53,314 nt of DNA. Origin: Scenedesmus sp. ARA3 (taxonomy: Eukaryota; Chlorophyta; Chlorophyceae; Sphaeropleales; Scenedesmaceae). The notes beneath the pieces are model-generated. The model was not told the DNA's origin, searched no databases, and saw only the letters and a list, made by a program, of their open reading frames with translations. The position numbers and the translations under genes are program-made. Each line of letters begins with the position of its first letter. Position 1 is the stretch's first letter. Below, piece by piece: positions 11,334-23,098 of this stretch. The DNA lies in the NCBI GenBank assembly GCA_004335835.1, contig RWJK01001264.1:1-53314 (forward strand), written 5' to 3'.

Positions 11334-12271
11334 CAGGCAGCAAGATAGCCTGTTGGCTGGCTTTTGTGTTGTGTGATGTTACAGGAGCACCTGTATGGTT
11401 TGCAACAGTGCTGAGTGTCAACAGCAGCGGCAGCAGCAGTGCCCAGTTGTTTTCAAGCCAAAGCAGACAGGAAGCAAGCTGAAGTAAGAGCATGGCTTTT
11501 ATGCATGCTTTGTGTGCCCTGGGCCGGCTGCATTCTGATGCAAACAAAAAAGTATTCTTTAGATTGCAGGGGATGCTGGATCAAGGTGTCGCTGTATGGT
11601 GCTCTGCTGATGTGGCGCTGACCAGCAGGCCTGACGGAACGATACTGGCGCTGCCTGCTGTGTGCAGGGCAGCTGTCACACCACGCATTACGTTGCAAAC
11701 AGTCAACCGGGTGTGCAATTTGTTTTGGGGCTGTTGCAGAGCTCGCAGACACATGCGGTGCATGGCATGGCCAGCTTTGCTTGCGGCTGCTGCCCTGTTG
11801 TGCTTGGATCGGCTGCTGATAGGGTTGAGTCACTGTTGGGTACAACATGCAAAGTAGATTTGGTTCGACTCATGCAGTGTGTCTGACCTGTCTGGTTGAC
11901 TCCATTCAGCGCCTAAATGTTTCATACGGGCCTTTGTCAGCGTTCAGTAAGCAGTGGTTTGATGCTGCAGTTGACTGCATTGCGTCCATCGCGTGGTGCA
12001 TATGCAGACACTGCAGCAGTGTCGCGGCTGTTTATTGCATTCAGGCGCAGTTCTTGGCAGCCAAGAGTCCTGTGGCATCAGTGACCTGCATGGTTGTTGT
12101 TGCCATGTGTCCCAATGCATGCCCCCCTTCCTCGCATTATGTCAGGAGCTTACTCACTGTACCATTTAGTGGCACTGTGTGCGAGCCGCTGCAAAGACTC
12201 GGGCTTGCTTCTTTGTGGGGCTGCAAGGGAGGTGATTGTCACAATGGCATGCACAAACCTAAAGGACAGAG

Positions 12272-12580
12272 GTTGCATCAGCCTTAGACTGCACATACAG
12301 TGCATGCATTGTGTACCTTGCATTTGCAACTTGCACCCTGAGGGAGGTGGGAAGCAGTCTGCTTTGATGTTGCGGTTGTTTTGCTGCATGCGCATGCATC
12401 CTACAAGCTTCTCCAACTCAGGTTGACCCCTGTCACATGGTTGCATCCGCCCTACACGGCAGATATAGTGCATGCATTGTGTACCATGCATTACAGAAGG
12501 AGATGGGAAGTTGTCTGCTTTGATCTTGCATTTGTTTTGTTGCATGCGCATGCATCCTACAAGCCTTCTTTAGTTCAGGG
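12272..12580. repeat. Two diverged tandem units, period about 168 bp
   Basis: Both units contain AGTGCATGCATTGTGTACC, a GGGAAG...GTCTGCTTTGAT segment and GCATGCGCATGCATCCTACA in the same order, starting near 12272 and 12440. Confidence 0.75.
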
Positions 12581-13635
12581 CATAGCCACGTGTGTACAGC
12601 GGTCATTGCTAGTGTCAGGGTACTGTTAGCTGTCTGCTGTTTAAGCAAAAGCTCAAGGATGGACATGCTTGTCTGCTGCTTTGTTAGACCAGATTTGACG
12701 AGTCTCCAGTCAGACTGACCGTTGTTGCTTGCCTTGGCCTGAGCTCAGTCATTCAGCATTTCATGCAGCTGAAGTTGCAACTGCTGATCGCAGCATTGCA
12801 GGCCCCAGTTGATGCTGGCCTGTTAGCCTGCTGCCTTCAATGTGGCAGTGAACGAGGGTGCATGCCTTTGCCAGGTGCCGCGGATTCATTGTGTGCTAGC
12901 ACACAGCGCTGCTTGTACTTCGTGTTGTTTGATGCAGAGAGGGGTCGCTTATCATAGCTCGGGGATGGACGCAACGTACTGTGTTGGTGCTGATCTCCTT
13001 TTTGTGGCTTGTTCATCAACTGTAAAGAGGACTTATGTGTCTGTTTTACTAGAAGGTTGCTAGGGGGTAAGGGTTTGCTGAGTAAGGGTTTGCTCAGACC
13101 ACACAAAACCTTGTTGGTGACTTTGCTCTTGTTGCTGATCAGCTAGCGCTAGAGCCAGATCTGCAGCAAATGATAATCCAACTGCAGATGTTGTACGTAT
13201 GTTGCCTCTCACATCAAACTGGCGGCATCACTACTTGTGAGCCCCAGCCGGCAACAGTAAGGCATCAATGCATCAGTCCCACCAGGCCAAAAGCAGCCAA
13301 CCAACACAGCAATGCAAACTCTCTGTCAACAGCAGCCTCCCATACAAGGCCTGTACATGGAGAGTACACTGCTGTGAATGCTCTGCTGCAGTTCAGGACA
13401 CAACAGCAAAACCACAGCCAAGTGCATGTACCGTACCGTGCCCCAACACGGAGTGACAAGACACAGCACTGCCAGAATGCGCACAATGGCTGCGGCCCAC
13501 CATCTGCCCGCATGCATGCATTGGCTGGATATACAACTGCCAGCTCCCTGCCTGCGGGCACCTGACAGACTTGGGCGGTCCTAAGCACCACTCCCTGTAG
13601 AGAAAACACACACATGTCACACACTTGATCAGACA

Positions 13636-13808
13636 GGTCCTGGCTGCATACACCAGGACAACTGCCAGTGCCATGCCCTGCTTCTGCACGTTTTGAAGGC
13701 TCTGCTTCCGTTCACGACACAATAGCAAAACCGCAGGTGTGTTTCACGTCCTGGCTGCATACACCAGGACTACTGGAAGTGCCATGCGCTGCTTCTGCAC
13801 GTTTCTGA
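13636..13808. repeat. Two diverged tandem units, period about 112 bp
   Basis: GTCCTGGCTGCATACACCAG and CTGCTTCTGCACGTTT occur twice in the same order (from about 13637 and about 13749). A related segment with CACAACAGCAAAACC lies near 13400. Confidence 0.7.
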
Positions 13809-16800
13809 ATAACAGCCGCACACACGCGACGGTGAGCCTTTCAGGCAAGCAGACTCGCCAGTACACTATGAAGGCAGTACCACACAAACGAACTGGTACT
13901 GCAGTGCACTAGGCGATCAAACACCGGTACCTCCACGCACTCCACACATCCAAGCGAGCCAAGCAGCAGTGGCGTGCCTCAGCCTTCTGCCGTTCTTGGC
14001 AGAACTGATGGCAGCCACACCTGCTTGGCTGCAGGTTGACAGCACATGCTGTACCATGCCGGACGCCTCCAGAGCATGCAGCAGCAAGGTACTTACATGC
14101 TTACATGCCATATGCAAACCCTCTGTCAGCAGCATGCCGATCGCTGCCGAGGCATGCATGCTGGCAGGCAGCAGCCAGGACGGATGCAGGCACACTGCTG
14201 TGAAGCCAAACAATGGCTGGCTCCCAAATGCATGTCTCTACTCCACGCAGCAAGCCTGACAAAAACAGGACTGATGTGCGTACACAGCAGTGAATAGGCC
14301 ACACAAAGCGGCCGGTTTCCTGCTTACTACTTACACGGATGTGAGGCCAAACAATGGCCGGCTCGCAACGTGTGGCGTTGCCCGCACAGCAAGGGGGATG
14401 GCTGACACCACAGATGTGGACAGTTGGTACAGCACAGGCCTAGCATGCACAAGCTCCAGCCCTGCACACAGGCCTTGCCAGGTAAGGCACCTGAAGGCTG
14501 AGCACAGGCGGCAGCAAGGCTGCCACACAGATGCTGTCTGTGCAGGGGAAATACAGGGGGACAGAGTCCTGCAACAACCTAGTATGCAAACACACAAATG
14601 CAGAAAGTGTAGTGGCTCGGCGCCATTCACTGATGCAGCCAGACTGCAAGCAAGCAGCAGCTCGCTTGAGAGTGTGCAGCGAGGGCCATCCCACAGCTGT
14701 CAAGGTGCATTCTGCTGCTACGCTTGCAGACATCAGCCGCAATGATGAGTAAGTTTTGCACTGCGCAACGCCCTTTAGAAAAGGATACCGCAACAGCCAG
14801 CAATGTTCAGGAACAAGAGAGATCAAATGAGGCGATACAGCTAAGGCAGCGCAGCGCGCTGGTGCTTGCACCACCGTTTTGCGATCACAGATGGGGTGCT
14901 GGTTTGGCGCTTGATTGAACAGAGGCGATAACAACACCGCACATGGCGCCTCACAAGCAAGCACGGCGCGCGGCGGCCAACAACGCATCACGGACGACAG
15001 CACAACAGCTCAAACAGCAACTGATGCACAGATGTGGAACGCACCCCCGACATGTGATGACAGGATTGCTCTGCAAGACAAAACCCTTTGCCGTGCCCGG
15101 CAACAGAGCTTACTCACAACAACGTTACAACAACCCTGGGATGACAACACCAGCTAACAGCCACGGCTCAATTACTCCCAGCAGCAAACTGAACAGTACC
15201 AATGGTATATGAGTGGCGCTGCCCAACCGCTTTGGTTCAACAGGACAGCTTGCACGCCTACTCGCACGCACAGATGCCCACGCAAGCGCTGTGCAAATCG
15301 CATACCAAACAATGGCAGCTGCCGATCACAAAACAAGCAGGTGGCAGCGCACTGTTGATCCAGCAGTGCAAAAGACAAAGGACCCCGCTTGCCTAATCCG
15401 CGCCATTGACATGCCAAATCAGTACTGCACAGGATGCGACACAACACCATCTAATACTCATTGTTGCCTGGCTGTGCTCCAAGTCTGCAGTTGAGCCAGG
15501 CTAGTAGGTGTGTCAGTAGGCATGCAGATATGTGGCGTCTTGAGCCCAAAGCGCCCTACCCAAAGCTGGGAAAGCACTCACACGACCAAGTAACGCCACA
15601 CATGTGCCCCCACGCTCCAATGCAGCGACACATGTGAACACACAGACAAAGGACCCAACGCATGTGCAGCAGATGCAAGTCAAGGCTGTCGATCCAAAAG
15701 AATCCAGGCTGCTCATGCAGCTGCCACACACGCACACCTGCGGAAAACAACACACCCTGCATGCATCACTTAGATACAAATGTCGGAAGCATTGCAGTGC
15801 CGGCTTCCATGGCCAGAGGACTGTCCATGGAGGGGCGACACACTGCACATCACACACACAACAGGAGCAATACCGTATTACGGATGACTGATGAGTTGTG
15901 GCACGGCTGCCGCACGAGATGTGCTCCACATCTGCTGCAGCGCGGCTGCAATCTTCGCCGGCAAGGCCCTCAAAACCTGCAAAGCAATACAAACCACTGA
16001 ACAAAAAGAGACTCACTCGCAACAACCAGGTCCTAACCATTGCTGGCGTTGGCGCATCCAATTAGAAAGGCCCGAGACCTTGGCAGCTGCACAATAGTAT
16101 CAGCTGCCACGCCTGTGCATATCAATGGAATGACAACCAACCCTTGAGCCTCTGCGCCTGCGCAGCGCAGAGGCCGGAACGGAGGTAAAGTGCAGCAAGC
16201 AACCAAGGATCTGTGCAGTACACATAGCAACAGGATGCCAGCACTGGACGCCAGACTGGAAACTATAACCTGGCCTATTCCCCCTTCCCCCGAGATAGCC
16301 GCTTGCACTCTTGATACGCCAGCAGCAATTCAGCTGGCACGCCTGTGCATTAGCTTCAATGGGTGTCCGGGCAATCCCGCAGTAACCGCCATGCGTTGAA
16401 GTCAACCCCTGAAAGCGCTCCAAAACACTCCAGCAAATGTCAAACCAGGCCTGCTGCAAGCGATGCGCAACAACCACGGGATGCACAGATGCAAGCACAT
16501 GCACACAATGCCCCCACGTCAGCGGACAGAGCTGCTGCTGCTGCTGCAGAAGGAGGATCTGCGTGAAGTTCTGCTGCTAGGATTGCCAACCACACTTCTC
16601 ACGCGCAGCCACTCGGTGCCCTTTCTCGGCCAAAAAAACTATGTCACTCCCAGCCATACACACAGCTTCGTTGTTGTATCTGCGGCTATGGCTTGCTCTC
16701 AGCGACATGGCCATGCGTCGCGAGGTGCGGTGCCATATAGGCACGTACCAGGGTGCGAATTGCAGCGACGAACGACCATGCCCTTGATGCATACAAGACT

Positions 16801-17419
16801 GGCATGCACACACTCAAACACCAAACAACACTCACTCAGCAATTGAGTAGAATATCTGTTTGCGCAAGGTGGACTACAACAAAGAAGCATCAGACACAAG
16901 AATGCAGCTGGCTGCGTGCGGCGCACCGCACAGCATGCCGCTGCTCAAGTGCAGAGCGCGAGCGCCAAATGGCATTGTGGAACATGCATGCAGAAAGATA
17001 GATACGCGGCAACCCCAAAGTAACCCAAAGTTCGAGTCAAGCACCAGCAGAATGATAACTAGATATGCCTGCCACACATCACTCACCCCTCAACACCTCG
17101 CGTCAGGTCTCTACTCATCCAACAACACCAGGCAACGCGTGCTCGCGAGTACATAAGCATGCACAAGCAAAGCGAACACAACGCAAACAAGGAGACACTG
17201 TTGAATGAAGCACATGCAGCTACACGCTGCAGTAATGGCCACCAAGGTACCAAACACAACGACACGGATGCAGCAGGACAGATCAGCAGGCTGCACTCTG
17301 GCAGTGCAGCCTGCCAAAACGGATGAGAAGGCACTCGCAACACCACCTGACGCACGCGGCAGACACAGTAGCAAGGAACCCACGCACCCTCTCTCTCACC
17401 ACTCCCCACCCTGCTCATT

Positions 17420-20400
17420 CTACAGATCCTGCAAGTAACGGCTGTTGCCCACCCCCATCTGTTGCATGGCAGCCTGCAGCAGCTCCACCTCTGCAGCCTG
17501 CTGCTGCTGCAGCAGCAGCCCCCGCCCTGTACCGCCAGTTGCTGCTGCAAGCTGCGTAGCCATGATGTTTGACCCGCCACTGCCACTGCCAGCCAGCGAC
17601 AACGCACCCATTGACGCTGAGCCCATGTTTGATGAAGCAGACGACGCCGGCATGCCCGGCCCAGCGCCCTGCAGCAGGAAGTTGCTGTTGGGGTTGCTGT
17701 TGGGTCCCTGCACATACGCAAAGCGACCTGGCAGCCCACCACCCGCCGCAGCTGCGCCCGCCAAATCAGCATTTGCTATCCCTCCAGGCACTGCCTCATT
17801 GTCGCCGTTACTGCAGGCATTCTGAGCCGCCCACAGCAGAGAGGCAGGGTCTGTTATCAGCGATTGAGCATCACCAGGCGACAGCGGCAGCTGCTGCGGC
17901 AGCGCCACAAGCCCGCCGCCGCTGCTGGCAGTAGCCAGCGCCGCAGCTGCCTCTAGCGCCAGCAGCTGCTGCTGCGCAACAGAGGGACCGACAGCGCCGG
18001 CAGGCAGTGCTGCAGCAAGGCCGCCACTCAGCTCGCGGGCGAGACGGCCGCTCGCATACTGCGCCAGCGGCGACGCAACGCCTCCCGAAGCAAGGCGCAC
18101 TGCTGCAGCAGGCACCACCAGCGGTCCTGGAGGCCCTGGTAGGCCAGGAACAGCCGGCGGCACAACGGCTGCTGCTGCTGCTGGAGGCACGATTGGCGGT
18201 GGCGGTGGCTCCAGCATCACAGGATTTGGCATGCCGCTAGAAGAGCGGCGGCTGCTCAGTGTGCTGCTCAGGTTGCTGTTCATAGCCATGTCTGCAGTGG
18301 GGCTGACAACCAGCGCTTGCATCTGCGCCAGCACTGCTGCCTGCTGCTGCTGCTGGAAGCGGCTGCCACCACCCGCTCCCATCAAGCCTGCACCTGCGGC
18401 CGCGCCATGGCCATTCAGGCGTGCGTTGGCTGCTGCTGGCATTGCAGGGCGCTGCTGCATCAGCTGCTGTTGCTGCTGCTGCTGAGCGAGCGCCTGTTGC
18501 ACAGCCATGTACTGGCTGGCTGCAGCAGCTGCTTGCGCCGACTGGTACTGCTGCTGCAGCAGCTGCTCTTGCTGCTGCTGCTGCCAGATCTGCTGCTGCA
18601 CATGTGCAGCGTTAGCCAGCCCGCCGGCCCTTGCTGCGTGCATCATAGCCAGCTGCTGCTGCTGCTGAGCACGCTGCTGGGCCATCAAGCCCTGCAGCGC
18701 AATCTGCTGCTGCTGGTACTGCCCTGTTGCACCTGCTGCTGCGTCGGCCTGCCACGCCTGCTGCTGGGCTGATGCTACAGCTGCTGCCACCAGCGCGGCT
18801 GCTGCGTAGGAGTCAATCCCCTGGGACCTGTCAACACCGGGTGCTGTCACTGGGTGCCTTGTCATTGTGGGAGGGATGTGCACAGGCTGGTCAACGCGGC
18901 GCAGCTCCTGCAAAACGTTTCAAGAGGAGAAAGCAAGTGCAGGAGATGATGAGTTGAGTGTGTGTGAGGCAGTAATTTTTACCACAGTGCAAAAGGTGCA
19001 AAGAGCACGCTTGAGCATCTCCCATCTAGCGAAGCAAAGCATTTGAGTGCAGGCGACAGGTTTGCAAGAGATGAGCACGGCAGCTGGCACAGTCACAATG
19101 CTGCTGGAGAAGCGTATACACTGCACCCATACAGTGAGCGAGAAGCAATGCAAGCCCCATGCAGCACCATCTTACGACTAGCATACCGACGGGCTTGCTG
19201 TGTGTTGCTGTGCTCACCTGTGCTGTGTGCGCGAAGAAGCAGATGGGTCTGTTGCATGCTCCACCCTGCAAAGATACGCAACAAGCACGCCACCATGTGA
19301 GAAGCATTCCGTATGTTGTACACGGTGCATTATGCTGCAGATTGTAACACGAAAGCTCATTGCTCGAGGCTGTTCCAACACCTGACCCTAGTGTACACAA
19401 ATGTATGCAGAAAATGTGCAGCAGCACATACTCCAACAGCTGATGTAACAGGTAACAGCAGACAGGCTGTCCAATGCTGTCTGCGGCTAATTTACGCCTG
19501 CATGCACACGTTTGCGTTCAATTTCAAGCAGCTGCCAAGCAGAAGCGCAAGCTATCACTCACCAGCTGGCAGACTTGCGTGCGGAAGCTGCAAAGGCAGA
19601 GCATGAGACAACAGAAAACCAGGCAGTGGCAATCAGATTGAGTCAAGGCGTGTCGCTACGCACACTGCCTACAGCCTGCTGCATATGCAACACACTACAG
19701 CTGCATATCAATGCATATCGAATTGCATGGCCTGACTCATACCGTTTAGGGCAGCAATTGCCACAGGCGGCTGACGATAAGCTTGCTCTTCAGACACCAG
19801 GGAAAAAAGTTGACAAGCCCCTGAGGCCTGCCAGGCTTCCAGGTTAGCATTGGATAAGTCTGTTCAGACTAACATGAGATAACACAGCTAGAACTCAACA
19901 GCCGAATCACGTACGCCAGCCGCCTACATGGCACATGCCACCACATCTGCCAGCAACCTGCTTGCAATAACCTCCTAGCCTTGGCACTCACCGCTTTGGG
20001 TGGCACCAGTACTCGTAGATGTTGTGCGTGTAGTTGCAGAGCTCGCCCCTCGGGCATGTGGTGCCCTGCGGTGCAGCAACAAGGCAACAGCGCACAGCAG
20101 CGGAACACACATCAGCCCTGCGAGTTCTCTCCGCAGCTGATGCTGCAGCATTCTCTGCAAACTTGAAAATGACGTGCGCATAGACGGCTTGCTGCATGTA
20201 CATCAAGCGAGCGCTTCGCCATTTGCACAGCCAGCCACTTGCATACGTTCAGCTGTGCCACTGCTGCCGCCCTGCTGCGGACTCTGCTGCGGTTCAGTCA
20301 CCTTGCCCCTGTTCAGCCACTCTAAAAAGGCACACACATGCAACACAGCCCATGCCCTAGCAGCGGCAACAGTCCCAACTGCTCCAGATAAACTTTTAGG

Positions 20401-21607
20401 CGAAACAAAAGGAACCAGCCTTACCTTTTTGTCATCTGGGCAGGGCAGCGGCTCATACTCAAACAGGCGGGGGTCCCTGCGGCGCGCTTTCTCGTTGGGG
20501 TGCACGTACGGGCACAGGGACCTGCAGGAATGCAGCAGACAATCCACCAAAAGCGCAAGCAGTCAGCATATGCATGAGGAGCGATGAGGAGCAAGCAGCA
20601 GGATAGGTGGTGTGTTGATGCTGGGCTGCGCATGCATATTTTGCGACAGCGCGCTTGCAGGATAGCTCTCTTGCAGGACAGGCCGCTTGTAGGCATCCAT
20701 CCAGCGAGCTGCTTGCAGGACAGATAAAACCAAGGCCCTGCTCCTCGCCGGCTGCTGCGATTGGGTTTGACTCTCCACACTCTGCTGTCAAGCCAGGCTA
20801 GCTGTATGGCCTGCAAGTGACCTGGCTAAGTGCTTGCAGGACAGCTGCAGCCTCAGCACTGCTGCCAGCTAGCTGCTTGGACTCCGGCTGTTTGCGGCAC
20901 ATGCCGCTAGTATGACAGCGATTTGGGCGTGCACAGCTGTGAGCTGCTGCTTGCAGGACAGGCTAGCAACAGGGTACGCATCAGCCTTCCAGTGCTCACC
21001 AGTTGTGTGGGTAGTCTGCACGGCATGGCTCTATCTGTTAGGGCCAACAGGACAGCGGGCAGTACACATGCTTAAAGTCACGGTCATAGCAGGCATAGGC
21101 AGCAGAAGACAGTCGGCAAGAACAGTGGCTGCTGATCAAGCATGGATGCACACAAGCAGCGGTTGCTGGTGTACAGACATGCGTGCAAAGCCTGGCATGC
21201 AGAACATCGGCATTGCGGCTAAAACAAGGTACGAAAAGGACCTCTGCGGCGAACACAGAGCAGTATGCTGACAGTATCATACTGCTAACTACTGTCAGCA
21301 TACTACTCAGCACTGCTGTCTTGCCTGGCAGGGCATAGAAGGTAGCTTGGCTGCTCACGTGCTGCACATCAGTACCAGGCTGCCGCCCAAGCAGCAACAG
21401 CAGCGACATTCAGGCCTGTCTACTCCACCCAATCAGTTATGGCAACAACAATAACCTTTTATGGCTTACCTTGAAGGTCCAGAGGAAGAACTCCGCTGTC
21501 TGGTGCTTGCTGGCGCCTGGCTGCAGCTCCACGTGCTGTTGTTGCTGCTGAGGCCATACCTGGTCTGAGTGTGCTTCTCCATCAGCATTAGCGGATATAC
21601 GTGTCAT
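17420..21607 (-). CDS. Plant-type tandem CCCH zinc-finger (RR-TZF) protein
   Basis: Probable RNA-binding regulator of mRNA decay or translation, the known role of plant TZF proteins. Exons on the minus strand: 21607-21470, about 21097-21066, 20521-20425, 20065-19992, 19587-19563, 19265-19218, 18907-17420; about 633 aa. The region before the fingers has C-X10-C-X3-H (CYDRDFKHVSLCPYVH) and EKARRRDPR, the hallmark of the plant group. The fingers fit C-X8-C-X5-C-X3-H (CPDDKKGTTC, ELCNYTH), a 16-residue linker ending YWCHPKRFRTQV, and C-X5-C-X4-C-X3-H (CQLGGACNRPICFFAH). The C-terminal 495 residues are Gln-, Ala- and Ser-rich without known folds. Exon 2 fits in length, frame and donor, but I see no AG acceptor next to it, so its 5' edge is unresolved. 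The start ATG at 21607 opens a 46-codon first exon ending QTAEFFLWTFK. Confidence 0.9.
20648..20960 (-). repeat. Scattered CTTGCAGGACA repeats in a TZF intron
   Basis: GCTTGCAGGATA, TCTTGCAGGACA and three GCTTGCAGGACA copies lie within about 300 bp (near 20652, 20669, 20711, 20833 and 20949). On the coding strand they read TGTCCTGCAAG, close to a 3' splice-site edge. They may be decayed splice-edge duplications. Confidence 0.5.
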
Positions 21608-22533
21608 TCAATTTAGGTTGTGGCCACATGCTCGATGCCAGTGCCGCAACGTTGAATTACCGAAGGTGTGTATGATGTGTTGGTGAGCCCAGGCTAGTGG
21701 AAATCAATGATCGCATGCGCTTTATAGACAACGCAGGTGAGGATGCTCACAAGTAATGGCACTCGGAGTATGGCGGGACAATCAAGTATGATCGGGTGGC
21801 GTATCAGAAACACTTTATGGGTTCATTTTCAAATAACCGCAGGATTAATTTCAATTACTATATGCATGGTGGAAAAGCATTCGCAGCAAAGAACAGAGCT
21901 CAGCAGGGCAAGTGATATTCCCCTGTTCCAGGAGGTTTAGCATGGAAAGCGTTGACGCGACGCATGGACAATTGCATCGCTATGAAACGTTTTTCCAAGT
22001 ATTTGAACTCCTGTCTATGTTGTCTCGAGTGTTGACGCTTGCTCTTCCAGCTGAGCAGGGGTGACGCACGATTCCGATGCGAGCTGGTACTTGTGGTGAC
22101 CATGCTTTGGCAGGCACACGTCCTCTGCCTCTGTTCCTTGACGTTTTCCTGTCCTGGATGTTGCTTGAGACGTCACATTCATTACCATACTTCCAATGTA
22201 GTCAGCCGATCACCGTGTATGGCAAGCACTTGCTGTTGCAGCAGCACTACCAAGCCAGGCAGAGGCCCTCTGCCAACCCTCTGAGTATGCAGCAGCATAC
22301 TAATCAGAGTCAAGAACAGGCACATGCACACCCTGTAACACTCTAAACTCAAGTAACTGTGTGCCCTGCAAGCCCCCTTCGTGTGCCAGTGGATGTGGGG
22401 TTGATGTTCCTTTGCAACCTTGGACTGTCCAAGTTCCTCAATGTTGGGGTACCCTGTACATGCCATCCTAGGCCCGCAACAGCCAGTGCCAAATCCTCAG
22501 TTCCGCCCTGCCCGCCTCGCCAAGCACCGCCGC
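21608..22533. other. Upstream region of the TZF gene
   Basis: No gene seen. It is more A/T-rich around 21600-21950 than the coding parts, as expected for the promoter of the minus-strand zinc-finger gene. The right part is the downstream flank of the ubiquitin-like gene. Confidence 0.4.
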
Positions 22534-22758
22534 TCAGAACCTGCGCACCCTGATCGGCCAGTGCGGTAACTTGTTGTGCCAGTACGCCACGCAATACTGC
22601 TCCAGCGCGCTGCACACCCCACAGGTGCTTCCTCAAAGCCCTAAAACACCTCAGAACCTGCGCACCCTGACCGGCCAGTGCGGAGACTTGTTATGCCTGC
22701 CGTACTGCTCCAGCGTGCGCTGCACACCATCCAGGTGCTTCCTCCAATTCTGAACACC
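22534..22758 (-). repeat. Two extra copies of the ubiquitin-like gene's last exon
   Basis: Two units (22651-22758 and 22534-22650) repeat the end of the gene. The first reads RKHLDGVQRTLEQYG then HNKSPHWPVRVRRF and stop. The second has a frameshift early but then reads YWHNKLPHWPIRVRRF and stop. Unit lengths are about 108 and 117 bp. The stop codon and PHWP(I/V)RVRRF survive in all three versions. Confidence 0.85.
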
Positions 22759-23065
22759 TCAGAACCTGCGCACCCTGATCGGCCAGTGCGGGAACTTGTT
22801 GTGCCAGTACCCAATACCATACTGCTCCAGCGTGCGCTGTGCATCATCCAAATGCTTGCCGGCATATGACAGCCGCTGCAGCGCTGGCAGGATGCCACCC
22901 ACATCTCTGATCACTGCCCGCAGCTCCTCAACACGCATCTTTGGCGACACTGTGATGCTGAAGGGGCCGCCGCTGTGGCTGCCATCTGCAGCGACGTCAC
23001 TGCCGTACTCGGAGTCGTCTTGCTGCACAAGCGTGGTGACACGGCGCAGAAGATGCAGCACAGGC

Positions 23066-23098
<33 letters not shown>

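Larger units (their letters stand above)
11334..17419. other. Six kilobases without a convincing gene
   Basis: I find no recognisable protein, tRNA or rRNA. By eye the plus strand is T/G-rich until about 13.1 kb and A/C-rich from about 13.2 kb on. This matches the strand bias of the flanking plus gene and minus gene and suggests the boundary between two convergent transcription units. It contains several diverged tandem repeats, listed separately, and many TGCATGCA-type palindromes. Confidence 0.5.

Noticed and set aside
15513..16061. 182-codon minus-strand open frame in the gene-poor stretch
   Set aside because: Cys- and Ser-rich translation with no domain, opposed by equally long frames on the other strand; no splice-compatible neighbours found.
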